Below, piece after piece: positions 5,053 through 12,491 of a stretch of 23,416 nucleotides of DNA (within the stretch, counting starts at the first letter, position 1; every line of letters starts with the position of its first letter). The DNA is from CALGLS01 sp045105695 (GTDB taxonomy: Bacteria > Bacteroidota > Bacteroidia > Chitinophagales > Saprospiraceae). The notes under the pieces were generated by a model, which saw nothing but the letters and a program-made list of their open reading frames with translations, had not been told where the DNA came from and searched no databases. The translations under genes and the position numbers were made by a program. The stretch lies in NCBI GenBank assembly GCA_045105695.1, contig JBGCDT010000539.1, positions 1 to 23,416 of the forward strand, written 5' to 3'.

Positions 5053-7773
5053 TTAATTTTTCATTAAGCGGATGACAGACATCTGCTCTCCTTCATAAAC
5101 TTTTACAAAATAAACACCAGGTGTTAGATGTGTAATATCAATCTGAGTAATCACTCCACTATAGCTATTCAAGACTTTTCCGTCAGCGTTCGTAATTTCT
5201 ATAGTACTGTCATCAGCACTCAAACCTGCTATACTGATAAACCTTGAAGATGGATTAGGATAGATTTTAATCTGCTTTTCATCTTCAAGTTTAACATTGA
5301 TACTGACAATATTAGAAAACTCGAATTTTTCATCAAAGTCAATCTGTTTTAATCTGTAGTAGTTTATTCCAACAGAAGGATCTTCATCCAAATGCTTGTA
5401 GACTTGAATGTCAGAGGTTGTTCCAGCCCCGTCAACAATATCAATCTTTCTCCATTCCAAACCATCCTGTGAACGATGGACTTCAAAGTGACTATTGTTT
5501 AATTCTATGGCAGTTGACCAAGTGAGCATTACATTGTTTCTATCTTCCAATGTTGCATTAAAAGAAGTCAATTCAACAGGTAGAGGTGTAGTCGCATCGC
5601 CTACCGTGAAAGGAGAGAAAGAACCAGTGTAACCAGTATAGGTCATCGAATTTCCGTCAGTCGTTGGCGATCCAGCTACCTTTTCCCAATCACTCCCAAA
5701 GTGATATAAAGCTGGAGTTACGAGGTTGACTGCTTCGCCTCCGTTCCAATTGAAAGTAAAGTCCACACCCGATCCGCCGTTGGCATTTGTTTTATCGATG
5801 TCCCATGTTCTTTGCACACGAGGTCCGGTAACTGTAGCTCCGGAAGATGTTCCGTCTATATAAACTTCGTCTATAACTTTTACTTCGAAGTCATCTCCAG
5901 TACCTGTGTTGTTAGTTATGGATACGGGATTGTATGCGGAGTTTCCAACTTCGAAAGTAGCGGTTGCTCCATTTGGGATAGTCATGGAAAGACGACCTGT
6001 AGAAGAGGTTTTTATGAATGCACCAGCTCCTGCGCCTGAGATTTGATTAGCAGTTAGGTTATATATACTCAGGTCAATAGTTTTATTTGACTCCAAGGTT
6101 AACTTATTGACCGTCATATCAGCCGTCAAAGTATACGATGATCTGTTTGCTAGAACAAATTCTTCATTGCCCATGAAATCAGTTGGGTTTGTTCCAGTTC
6201 CGTCTGTAGCAACACCCCAAGTGCTTAGGTTCGATAAACTACCTGTAGATTTTGAGTAGTATTTTATTTCACCGATTTGGTTTTCAAATATTCTAATGGT
6301 GTTAGAACTGGTTGCTCCTTTATGCCACAGAATATCAGCTTTTCCATCATTATCAAAATCATCACTTAATATTCCAGTAGTTCCACCTCCGGAACCATTG
6401 TTTATATACAACTCAGTAAATGAGCTGCCAGCGTCTATAATATCTCCTGGGTCCATTTCATTTGTGGAGAGACGGATGGCTCCATCTAGCTTTACAATAT
6501 CAATTTTTCCATCTCCATTCATATCATGAGCATAAAGTCCATCCCAACCACCACTACCAATGTCTGCTGTCCAACTTGCTGCAAAATCAGAATTACTTAG
6601 CGTTCCAGAGGTATAATTGTTTTGTAGGATACGAGGACCTGAAAAATCTGTTTTTAAAATGTCATTCTTACCATCCTGATTAAAATCACAGACCAAAGCG
6701 TATGATCCATAATATGCCGCTGAAGAATGAGTGATAGGGGTATTCATTGGTGGAGATGATCCTGAGTTTGTATTTGTTGATAGGCGTGTTCCATTATTTC
6801 CATTAAATCCCATCACATCAACTGCGTGGTCTGCATCAAGATCTCCAACAGTAAAACCTCTGGAACCGTTGAGCCCTGACAACAGAGTTTGTTGACTACC
6901 GAATGTAATACTTCCATCTCCCGGAGACGTGTTTAAAACATAATATATATTACTTGTATAACTATAAGCATAAACTAAATCGGGTTTGCCATCAACATTT
7001 ACATCTGCGATTTTCAAACGGCGAACGCCACTAGATCCAACAGTTACGGGACTCCCTGTATTAAAATCTAAGGTTCCTACAGAAGAACTATTTTTAAAAA
7101 CCAACATGGAGTTAGAGCTTACATTTGCTCCTATCACGATGTCCATTTTTCCATCCATGTTGAAATCACCAGTAGCTACACTTCCGATGTCAAGCGTACT
7201 CGGCAGATTGTAAGCTGTTCCAAATCCAAAATTTCCAATTCCTGAAGATTGGTTTAAGAAAACATCAGCTCCTTTATCTGTAGAAACTGTACCGTTAATT
7301 TTAACAAAGTCAGTTTTTCCATCTCCATCAAAATCGCCAGAGGCCATTTGTGGATAGTGAGCACTATAGCCAGTTCCTGGTGCGCTGGTAGGTGTAACCG
7401 AAATCTCATGTGTCCCCGCATCATAATAAAATGAATTAGAAACCGGTGTCGAAGATTCCGCAAAAGTAATTGAGAACGGCATCGTTGTTATATTCAACTG
7501 ATTATTCGCTACGTCAATAACCTGAATCGGACCTGACCCACCTCCTGTAGGAACCGTAACGGTAAGTTTCGTAGCAGTGGCGTTAGTAACGGTTGCTTTC
7601 ACAGGACCGAAGTAAACTACGTTGTTTCCAAGGGTAGTGTTGAAGCCAGTACCATTGATTTCAACAGTAGCTCCGACTGCACCGGACATCGGCGAAAAGG
7701 AGGTGATCTTCGGTTGTGCATAAACCGCAACAACAGAAAAAATAATAAATAGTGTGTAAATGAATTTTTTCAT
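5053..7773 (-). CDS. Secreted IPT/FG-GAP repeat protein with T9SS sorting tail
   Basis: The 906-residue protein begins with a signal peptide (MKKFIYTLFIIFSVVAVYA, cut before Q20). An IPT/TIG immunoglobulin-like domain covers about 21-104 (ITSFSPMSGAVGATVEINGTGF). Seven FG-GAP/VCBS calcium motifs of the DxDxDGxxD kind lie near residues 147, 203, 257, 311, 363, 417 and 472, an even spacing of 52-56 residues that fits a seven-bladed, integrin-like propeller; the fourth is degenerate (DLDADHAVD). A beta-rich region (about 505-735) leads to a PLPVELTSFNA segment and a fibronectin-like part. The last 80 residues (IKIYPNPSS to SVIRLMKN, with LTPGVYFVKV) are a type A T9SS sorting domain. It should therefore be exported and fixed to, or released from, the cell surface. 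The ligand is unknown. No gene of a shared pathway adjoins it. Confidence 0.93.
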   Translation of the reverse strand: MKKFIYTLFIIFSVVAVYAQPKITSFSPMSGAVGATVEINGTGFNTTLGNNVVYFGPVKATVTNATATKLTVTVPTGGGSGPIQVIDVANNQLNITTMPFSITFAESSTPVSNSFYYDAGTHEISVTPTSAPGTGYSAHYPQMASGDFDGDGKTDFVKINGTVSTDKGADVFLNQSSGIGNFGFGTAYNLPSTLDIGSVATGDFNMDGKMDIVIGANVSSNSMLVFKNSSSVGTLDFNTGSPVTVGSSGVRRLKIADVNVDGKPDLVYAYSYTSNIYYVLNTSPGDGSITFGSQQTLLSGLNGSRGFTVGDLDADHAVDVMGFNGNNGTRLSTNTNSGSSPPMNTPITHSSAAYYGSYALVCDFNQDGKNDILKTDFSGPRILQNNYTSGTLSNSDFAASWTADIGSGGWDGLYAHDMNGDGKIDIVKLDGAIRLSTNEMDPGDIIDAGSSFTELYINNGSGGGTTGILSDDFDNDGKADILWHKGATSSNTIRIFENQIGEIKYYSKSTGSLSNLSTWGVATDGTGTNPTDFMGNEEFVLANRSSYTLTADMTVNKLTLESNKTIDLSIYNLTANQISGAGAGAFIKTSSTGRLSMTIPNGATATFEVGNSAYNPVSITNNTGTGDDFEVKVIDEVYIDGTSSGATVTGPRVQRTWDIDKTNANGGSGVDFTFNWNGGEAVNLVTPALYHFGSDWEKVAGSPTTDGNSMTYTGYTGSFSPFTVGDATTPLPVELTSFNATLEDRNNVMLTWSTAIELNNSHFEVHRSQDGLEWRKIDIVDGAGTTSDIQVYKHLDEDPSVGINYYRLKQIDFDEKFEFSNIVSINVKLEDEKQIKIYPNPSSRFISIAGLSADDSTIEITNADGKVLNSYSGVITQIDITHLTPGVYFVKVYEGEQMSVIRLMKN

Positions 7774-8125
7774 TGGGTTAGAAAGTTTTATATGTGAAAA
7801 ATGTATTTAGTGCATTCAAGAGGGGGGGAGAATGCAATTGGGGAGTGTTCTTGTGTTTGATAGAGTGCCATTAAAAATCCATGCCTCCTTAGCAAAAGGA
7901 GCAATTTGAAAATTGAGGTGGAAAGGTCAGATTTTACAAATCTTTAGATTAGATCAGATCTGTGGAGAGGAGTTGAATTCTGTTGTTAAAACCAACTATT
8001 ACGTTTACGTATGTAACGTATCACTATTTTTAGAAATGGATAGGAAGAACTATTATCAAGTTTTAGTCAAAAAAATATTGTCACAAAAAGAAGATTTCTG
8101 CAACTGAACTGACCTATTATTGCAA
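7774..8125. other. Gap upstream of the FG-GAP gene
   Basis: No convincing gene lies here. It should contain the promoter of the FG-GAP gene; TACATTTT near 7800 on the minus strand resembles a -7 box but I found no -33 box at the right distance. A palindrome, TACGTT/AACGTA around TACGTA (8000-8020), could be a regulator site. A run of seven G lies near 7824. Confidence 0.4.
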
Positions 8126-8157
8126 ATAAAAAAAGCAGCTCCGTACGAAGCTGCTTT
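8126..8157 (-). terminator. Intrinsic terminator of pdhA
   Basis: AAAGCAGCT (8132-8140) and AGCTGCTTT (8149-8157) are perfect inverses around an eight-base loop. Read on the minus strand the stem is followed by seven T. It lies about 50 bases after the pdhA stop. Confidence 0.88.
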
Positions 8158-8209
8158 CCATTTGTGTAATCTCTCATAGCCGTTTGTTCGACTATTGTTT
8201 GTTTGCTCT

Positions 8210-9250
8210 TTATTCCAAAAATGGATAATCTTCCTGCATATAATTGTCTGTATACAATTCTGCAGCATCAGGTAGTGGAGACTCTTCTGCGAACTTAACC
8301 GCTTCAGCAACCTCTGCTTTGATTTTATCCTTGATTGCTTTAATCTCTTCTTCAGAAGCAATCTTGTTGTCCAAAATTTTCTTTTCTGTTTCTTTTACTG
8401 GATCACGATCTTTGTAATCCTTCAGCTCATCCTTTGTTCGGTATTTTGCTGGGTCAGAGACAGAGTGACCTTTATAACGGTATGTTTTTATTTCTAAGTA
8501 GTAAGGTCCTTTTCCAGAACGGATATGTTCTGCTGCTTTTGCCAAAGCGTCATGTACTGCTTCTGGACTCATTCCATCAACAGGTTCCGAAGGCATTTCA
8601 AAGGCATTACCTATTTTCCATAGATCATGAACGTTACTGGTTCTTTCTACGGAAGTACCCATTGCGTACTGATTATTTTCACAGATGAAAAGGACAGGCA
8701 ACTTCCAAGTCATAGCCATATTGAAGGCTTCATACAAAGCTCCTTGTCTCGCAGCTCCGTCTCCGAACATGGTTACACAAAGGTTATCTGTACCCCTGTA
8801 TTGTTCCGCCAAAGCAATACCAGCTCCGATTGGAATCTGAGCACCTACGATACCGTTTCCACCAAAATAGTTGTGTTCTTTACTGAAGAAGTGCATGGAG
8901 CCACCTTTCCCTTTTACTGCTCCACCTGCTTTACCAAAGAGTTCGGCCATACAAGCGTTCGCAGAAAGACCTCTGGATAATGCAATCCCGTGTTGGCGGT
9001 AAGCCGTTACGATGGAATCTTCTTTACGAATGGCAGATATCATTCCTGCGGCAATTGCTTCCTGACCAATATAAACGTGGCAGAAACCACGTACCTTTTG
9101 CTGACCATAAGCTTTCAAAGTAGCTTCTTCAAAACGACGGATGCGCAACATCATCTCGTACCACTCCATGTAAGTTTCCTTAGAGAATTTCGTCTTACTG
9201 CCCTTCGCAGAGCTTGGCTTTTTTTCTATGTCTTTGCTGTCTTTTACCAC
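8210..9250 (-). CDS. pdhA: Pyruvate dehydrogenase E1 component, alpha subunit
   Basis: With the beta subunit this protein decarboxylates pyruvate using thiamine diphosphate and passes the acetyl group to the E2 lipoyl domain. The 346 residues fit the family. The ThDP-binding motif runs from GDG (163-165) to NN (192-193). Other conserved parts are KVRGFCHVYIGQEA (52-65), the YRQHG motif (84-88), GGSMH (116-120) and the loop YRYKGHSVSDP. The first codon is GTG at 9250. The next in-frame ATG is residue 28, but conserved sequence (FSKETYMEWYEMM) begins before it, so the GTG is preferred. A promoter sits 41 bases upstream and a strong terminator follows, so the gene looks monocistronic. The E1 beta, E2 and E3 genes are not in the window. 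A branched-chain 2-oxoacid E1 alpha is less likely from the close resemblance to Bacteroidota PdhA. Confidence 0.94.
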   Translation of the reverse strand: MVKDSKDIEKKPSSAKGSKTKFSKETYMEWYEMMLRIRRFEEATLKAYGQQKVRGFCHVYIGQEAIAAGMISAIRKEDSIVTAYRQHGIALSRGLSANACMAELFGKAGGAVKGKGGSMHFFSKEHNYFGGNGIVGAQIPIGAGIALAEQYRGTDNLCVTMFGDGAARQGALYEAFNMAMTWKLPVLFICENNQYAMGTSVERTSNVHDLWKIGNAFEMPSEPVDGMSPEAVHDALAKAAEHIRSGKGPYYLEIKTYRYKGHSVSDPAKYRTKDELKDYKDRDPVKETEKKILDNKIASEEEIKAIKDKIKAEVAEAVKFAEESPLPDAAELYTDNYMQEDYPFLE

Positions 9251-9290
9251 GGGTTGTATATTTATTTTAGTAATTATTAAAATAGCATAG

Positions 9291-9321
9291 TAAAGATAGG
9301 GCTAAAAAATTAATTGCCCAA
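9291..9321 (-). promoter_or_regulatory. Bacteroidota-type promoter of pdhA
   Basis: On the minus strand TTG (9319-9321) is followed after 20 bases by TATCTTTA (9291-9298), one base from the Bacteroidota -7 consensus TAnnTTTG. Transcription would start some 35 bases before the pdhA GTG. Confidence 0.5.
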
Positions 9322-9350
9322 TTTTGATCTGTATAACTTTTGGGGGCACT

Positions 9351-9510
9351 GGTGCTGGGTGGCAGGGAACAGGTAGGTCTTAGTCTTTTACGCGAAATCT
9401 GTTGGTTCTATTTTGGTAATTGGTAATAGTTTTTATTCGCTTATTAACAAACAGGTTCTATTCGTATAGGTACGAATGACCTGATATCTGTCTACCTGTA
9501 ACCAGTTACC
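9351..9510. repeat. Inverted repeat of GGTAACTGG/ACAGGTAG-like units
   Basis: The left arm (9351-9378) reads GGTGCTGG then GGAACAGGTAGG. The right arm (9492-9510) read in reverse is GGTAACTGGTTACAGGTAG. A third related unit, GGTAATTGGTAATAG (9415-9429), matches the inverse of the right arm at 12 of 15 positions. The gap lies downstream of ubiX and upstream of pdhA. The build resembles the other intergenic repeats, with different units. Confidence 0.5.
9452..9483. other. Stem-loop inside the ubiX-pdhA gap
   Basis: CAGGTTCTATTCGTA (9452-9466) and TACGAATGACCTG (9471-9483) pair over 12 bases with a small internal loop, around TAGG. It is not followed by a T tract. It may be the 3' end of the ubiX message. 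Confidence 0.45.
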
Positions 9511-9529
9511 GGGCATAATATATAGCTGA

Positions 9530-10102
9530 TTAATCTGCAGGCTCAGACTCTCCCCAACGGTAGCTCCCTAAATCAAAACCTGCCAAGTCCAACACCCGAT
9601 CAACTACTGTGGCGGCGAGTTCTTCAAAGTCTTTTGGTTTGCTGTAAAAACTAGGGACGGCTGGGCAGATGATTCCGCCTGATTCCGTAACCGTTTTCAT
9701 GTTATTGATTTGAATCAAACTCAAAGGTGTTTCTCGCGTCACCAAGATCAGTTTCCTTCGCTCCTTCAGAATGACATCTGTAGCTCTGGTCGTCAGGTCT
9801 GTAGAAAGTCCATTCGCAATTCTCCCCAGCAAACCCATAGAGCAGGGACAGACAATCATCGTATCGTATTTCGCAGAGCCAGAAGCGAAGGGAGCCATGA
9901 AGTCATCCTTTTCATAAAAATCAAAAGAGTAATTATTGTAGCCTTCGTCATCTAGCTCAAATTTCCAGTTGAACTTTGCATTTTTAGACATTACTACGCC
10001 GATGGCCGCTGTCTGATCTTTCAATTGTTCCAGTTTATCTAACAATACTTTTGCGTAAATAGAACCACTTGCTCCTCCGATGGCGACGACTAGTTTTTTC
10101 AT
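9530..10102 (-). CDS. ubiX: Flavin prenyltransferase UbiX
   Basis: UbiX joins dimethylallyl phosphate to FMN, making the prenylated flavin cofactor needed by UbiD-type decarboxylases, for example in quinone synthesis. The 190-residue length is typical. Diagnostic segments are the N-terminal flavin-binding GGASGSIYAK (9-18), CPCSMGLLGRIANGLS, the signature LTTRATDVILKERRKLILV followed by RETPLSLIQINNM, and PAVPSFYSKP. It is cytoplasmic, with no signal peptide. The UbiD partner is not in the window. Upstream it is separated from the phosphoesterase gene by 244 bases with repeats, so it probably has its own promoter, although I could not locate one. Confidence 0.95.
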   Translation of the reverse strand: MKKLVVAIGGASGSIYAKVLLDKLEQLKDQTAAIGVVMSKNAKFNWKFELDDEGYNNYSFDFYEKDDFMAPFASGSAKYDTMIVCPCSMGLLGRIANGLSTDLTTRATDVILKERRKLILVTRETPLSLIQINNMKTVTESGGIICPAVPSFYSKPKDFEELAATVVDRVLDLAGFDLGSYRWGESEPAD

Positions 10103-10241
10103 GTTTTTTAAATTGTATTGATTGGGTTTGTGAATATTAAATAGTACGTATTTTATGTGTTTGGAAAATTAATAAAATTGAAGGAACGTTGGTTTATTTT
10201 GAAATGTAGCTCTTTGCTATTTCTATCTATGGTTATTGTGC

Positions 10242-10278
10242 ATCACTTTTTTATCGTTACTTTCCTTAGAAAAGTGAT
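10242..10278. other. Perfect nine-base inverted repeat
   Basis: ATCACTTTT (10242-10250) and AAAAGTGAT (10270-10278) form a stem with a 19-base loop in the gap between the phosphoesterase gene and ubiX. On the plus strand it lacks a T tract. It immediately precedes the repeat at 10281-10340. Confidence 0.4.
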
Positions 10279-10280
10279 CT

Positions 10281-10340
10281 CACTGAGTTCGCAGAGAAGA
10301 ATACGTGAGTATATTGTTATGCCTCAGTGTTCTCCGCAAC
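10281..10340. repeat. Inverted repeat of GTTCGCAGAGAA-like units
   Basis: The left arm has CACTGAGTTCGCAGAGAA (10281-10298). The right arm (10322-10340) read in reverse is GTTGCGGAGAACACTGAGG, so GTTCGCAGAGAA aligns with GTTGCGGAGAAC and TGAG with TGAG. Short intergenic runs of CGCAGAGAA type are seen in many Bacteroidota genomes (general knowledge, not checked here). It lies right after the stop of the phosphoesterase gene. Confidence 0.5.
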
Positions 10341-10346
10341 TTTAAA

Positions 10347-11252
10347 TCAGAAGCCCCCCAATTCCCGAAACTCCCATTTCAGCGTCTCTTCCTTCAGATC
10401 ATGTTGGAAAACCAAGATGCTATCGGGATTGTGATTCGTGACATACTTCGGAACGTTCTCTTTTTTCATTGAATTATTGATACCTGAACCTAGGAACCAA
10501 ATGCCTTCCTTGCTTTGAAATTCAAAACGCTTGGCGCGTTGTCCAAGGTCTCCGCCTATTAGAACCACTTGGGTGCCCTTTTGTTGAATTTTTGTAAGCA
10601 GAGGATAGTATAATTTTTCGAAGGTTCCATGAGGGGTACAACTCATTTTGAGATAGGCAGCTATGAAGTGCCATTTGTCAAGCAGGTCTTTCTGTCCGTT
10701 GACTAAGTTTTTGGTCAAAAGACTGTGGTGATGTAAAACAACAAGATGAGAAGAAGCCTGAATGGTATCCGCAATATTTTTGAGCAAACTAAATTGCTGA
10801 TGGAGTGCGTCGCAAATTTTTGAACTATCCATGTCTGGCAATTGTGGATGTCCAGTATTCGTATTCAAAACCAGATAGGTAATGCCATCACGATGTTGGC
10901 TGTAGGAGAAAGGACGTTTCGTTTTTTTAGAAATCAGGGAAGGAGTACCGCTTTTAATGTCGTGATTTCCAATGGCCCAGAGTGTCCTGTTTTGACTGAT
11001 GCCAAAGAGATCATCTAAGTAATCCAAAGTAGAAGCCTTCTGAGAAGTGCGACCACAAATATCACCTCCTAGCCATATCTGGTCGTATGCGTCTAAATCC
11101 AGCGCTTCAACTCTAGGGTCAACTCTATCCCCACCAGGTGCTTGCCAATTGTAAGAATGACCAATGAAAAGGTAGTCTTTGGTTTGATCTTTTTGACAAG
11201 AAGATAAGAGGAGGAGAAATAGGATAGATATGGTAAAACGAAAAGAGTGCAT
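10347..11252 (-). CDS. Lipoprotein, calcineurin-like metallophosphoesterase with unusual motifs
   Basis: The 301-residue protein starts with a lipoprotein signal (LFLLLLSSC, lipid-bearing Cys19), so it should be anchored on the outside of the inner membrane or in the outer membrane. Metallophosphoesterase motifs are partly standard: LGGDICGR (62-68), GNHD (95-98) and a histidine cluster LHHH (173-176). The first motif, normally DxH, reads FIGHSY (29-34), and the last, normally GHxH, reads GGDLG (233-237). This pattern resembles a little-studied branch of the fold, so the metal site may be altered and the substrate cannot be given. The coiled-coil membrane protein gene ends 34 bases upstream on the same strand, so the two are probably one operon. 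Confidence 0.78.
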   Translation of the reverse strand: MHSFRFTISILFLLLLSSCQKDQTKDYLFIGHSYNWQAPGGDRVDPRVEALDLDAYDQIWLGGDICGRTSQKASTLDYLDDLFGISQNRTLWAIGNHDIKSGTPSLISKKTKRPFSYSQHRDGITYLVLNTNTGHPQLPDMDSSKICDALHQQFSLLKNIADTIQASSHLVVLHHHSLLTKNLVNGQKDLLDKWHFIAAYLKMSCTPHGTFEKLYYPLLTKIQQKGTQVVLIGGDLGQRAKRFEFQSKEGIWFLGSGINNSMKKENVPKYVTNHNPDSILVFQHDLKEETLKWEFRELGGF

Positions 11253-11286
11253 GGAGTGGAGTAGAGGTTTTTATAAAAACACAAAT

Positions 11287-11958
11287 CTACAATTTCCGAA
11301 GCGCTTCTGTTACTAAAAGGAGTTCTCTTTCTATATCCTCAGCCTCTTCAATGGATTGACAGTTTTTCATTCGATAAGTCAATTGGTCAATAGCTTCGAG
11401 ATAGCGAACTTCCTCTTTTAGAATCGTTCTGAGTGTTTCTTTACTGGCGACTTCTTCGTATTCGTTCTCCTGAAGCTGCTGTAGCTTCTTTTGCTTCTCT
11501 GCAAGTTTTTTTGCCAGTAGATGATTAGCCTGAAGGTTCTTGATCTTTTGTTGACAAGTCTTGTAAAAAGCAATCTTCGTTTTGCGCAAAGCCAATTGTT
11601 CTTCAAAGCGAGAAATCAAAATACGACTCTCTGCAATGGCTTCTGGACGGAGGGCCTCTTCAGTAGCAAGCTGTACCTCTAGATCATTAATTTCTCCTTG
11701 AATATTTAGAACGTCTGATCCTAATTTGGAAATTTGAAACTGAACATCTTCTAATGACTGACGAATATTTTCAAGGGAAGAACCTCCTCTGAAGATGTTT
11801 TCTGAATCCCCCATTTCTCCAAAAGAAGTAAATTTATAAATGTAAACGAACAGTAATACCACGCAGATGATCAAAAACAAAGGCTTAGCTACTATGGCTG
11901 CCAAGAGTAGTAATAGGAGCAAGAGAATGGTGAATATGATTGGTTTTTTATCGATCAT
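11287..11958 (-). CDS. Two-helix membrane protein with long coiled coil, function unknown
   Basis: I do not recognise a family. Of 223 residues, the first 45 form two closely spaced hydrophobic helices (FTILLLLLLLLAAIVA and PLFLIICVVLLFVYIY) with both ends expected in the cytoplasm. A short glycine/serine stretch follows, and from about residue 63 to the end the sequence is charged and heptad-like (for example VQFQISKLGSDVLNIQ and KLAEKQKKLQQLQ), pointing to a long cytoplasmic coiled coil. No catalytic motif is visible. It lies first in a probable two-gene unit with the lipoprotein phosphoesterase. Its upstream gap holds palindromic element copy 2 and the start of the divergent OmpA gene. Confidence 0.75.
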   Translation of the reverse strand: MIDKKPIIFTILLLLLLLLAAIVAKPLFLIICVVLLFVYIYKFTSFGEMGDSENIFRGGSSLENIRQSLEDVQFQISKLGSDVLNIQGEINDLEVQLATEEALRPEAIAESRILISRFEEQLALRKTKIAFYKTCQQKIKNLQANHLLAKKLAEKQKKLQQLQENEYEEVASKETLRTILKEEVRYLEAIDQLTYRMKNCQSIEEAEDIERELLLVTEALRKL

Positions 11959-12491
11959 GATCTAGTTCAATTTTGCAAAAAATCTAGAGGTTGTCTTGGC
12001 TGTCAATTGTCCTGATTTTCGTTTAGGACAAATTAAAGAATTCACTAATACCTAAGAAACAATCCAATATACCATCTTTTGTTTTATATTTGCCCTACAA
12101 GCCAAAAAGAACTGCTGTTCTCTTCGTTTCCACATTGGTATTAGATTCCAAAAGATTGAACGAATAGTTTACTTACAGCTTTTTCCAACCGTTATTGCGT
12201 ATTACACAAAAAATAATTTCAGAATTTTTATACCCCTTGAAAAGTCCTAACCTGCTCTCCCTCTGGTCGTTATGGTCAGTACTTTTCAAGGCAGACTCTG
12301 AAGTTAATTTTTCGTTGTTGCTGTAACTCAAAATGATTTTTAACAGTCTGTGAACCCATTAAGATTTTCCTTAAAGTGGTAGCGTTTTTGCAATTACCTT
12401 GTATTCGTAAGCGCGGTATTTATTACTCGCCAGAACAGCAATAAAAAACACAGGCTTCGAACCGATTTCAATAAACAATCCCGTGTAAATA
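11959..12491. other. Divergent gap between the coiled-coil and OmpA genes
   Basis: This 533-base gap must hold the promoters of both genes. It contains palindromic element copy 2 (12199-12322). TATATTTG at 12085-12092 on the plus strand fits the Bacteroidota -7 box TAnnTTTG, but I see no clear -33 box and it lies 400 bases from the OmpA start. GTCCT/AGGAC near 12009-12029 forms a small stem. No gene is apparent. Confidence 0.5.
12199..12322. repeat. Dispersed palindromic element, copy 2
   Basis: This copy matches 3625-3772 over both flanks and arms, in the same orientation, but is about 24 bases shorter because the centre (AAGCTCTGAGCAGGTCC in copy 1) is missing. The inner arms CCTTGAAAAGT (12235-12245) and ACTTTTCAAGG (12281-12291) are perfect. 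Weaker similarity continues to about 12343 (GATTTTTAA in both). Confidence 0.85.

Noticed and set aside
7913..8107. 64-codon plus-strand frame upstream of the FG-GAP gene
   Set aside because: No recognisable family, no promoter or ribosome site, and it runs into the pdhA terminator region on the other strand.
10157..10345. 62-codon plus-strand frame in the gap between ubiX and the phosphoesterase gene
   Set aside because: Its second half is made of the inverted repeat at 10281-10340, it has no neighbour on that strand, and its composition does not look like a selected protein.
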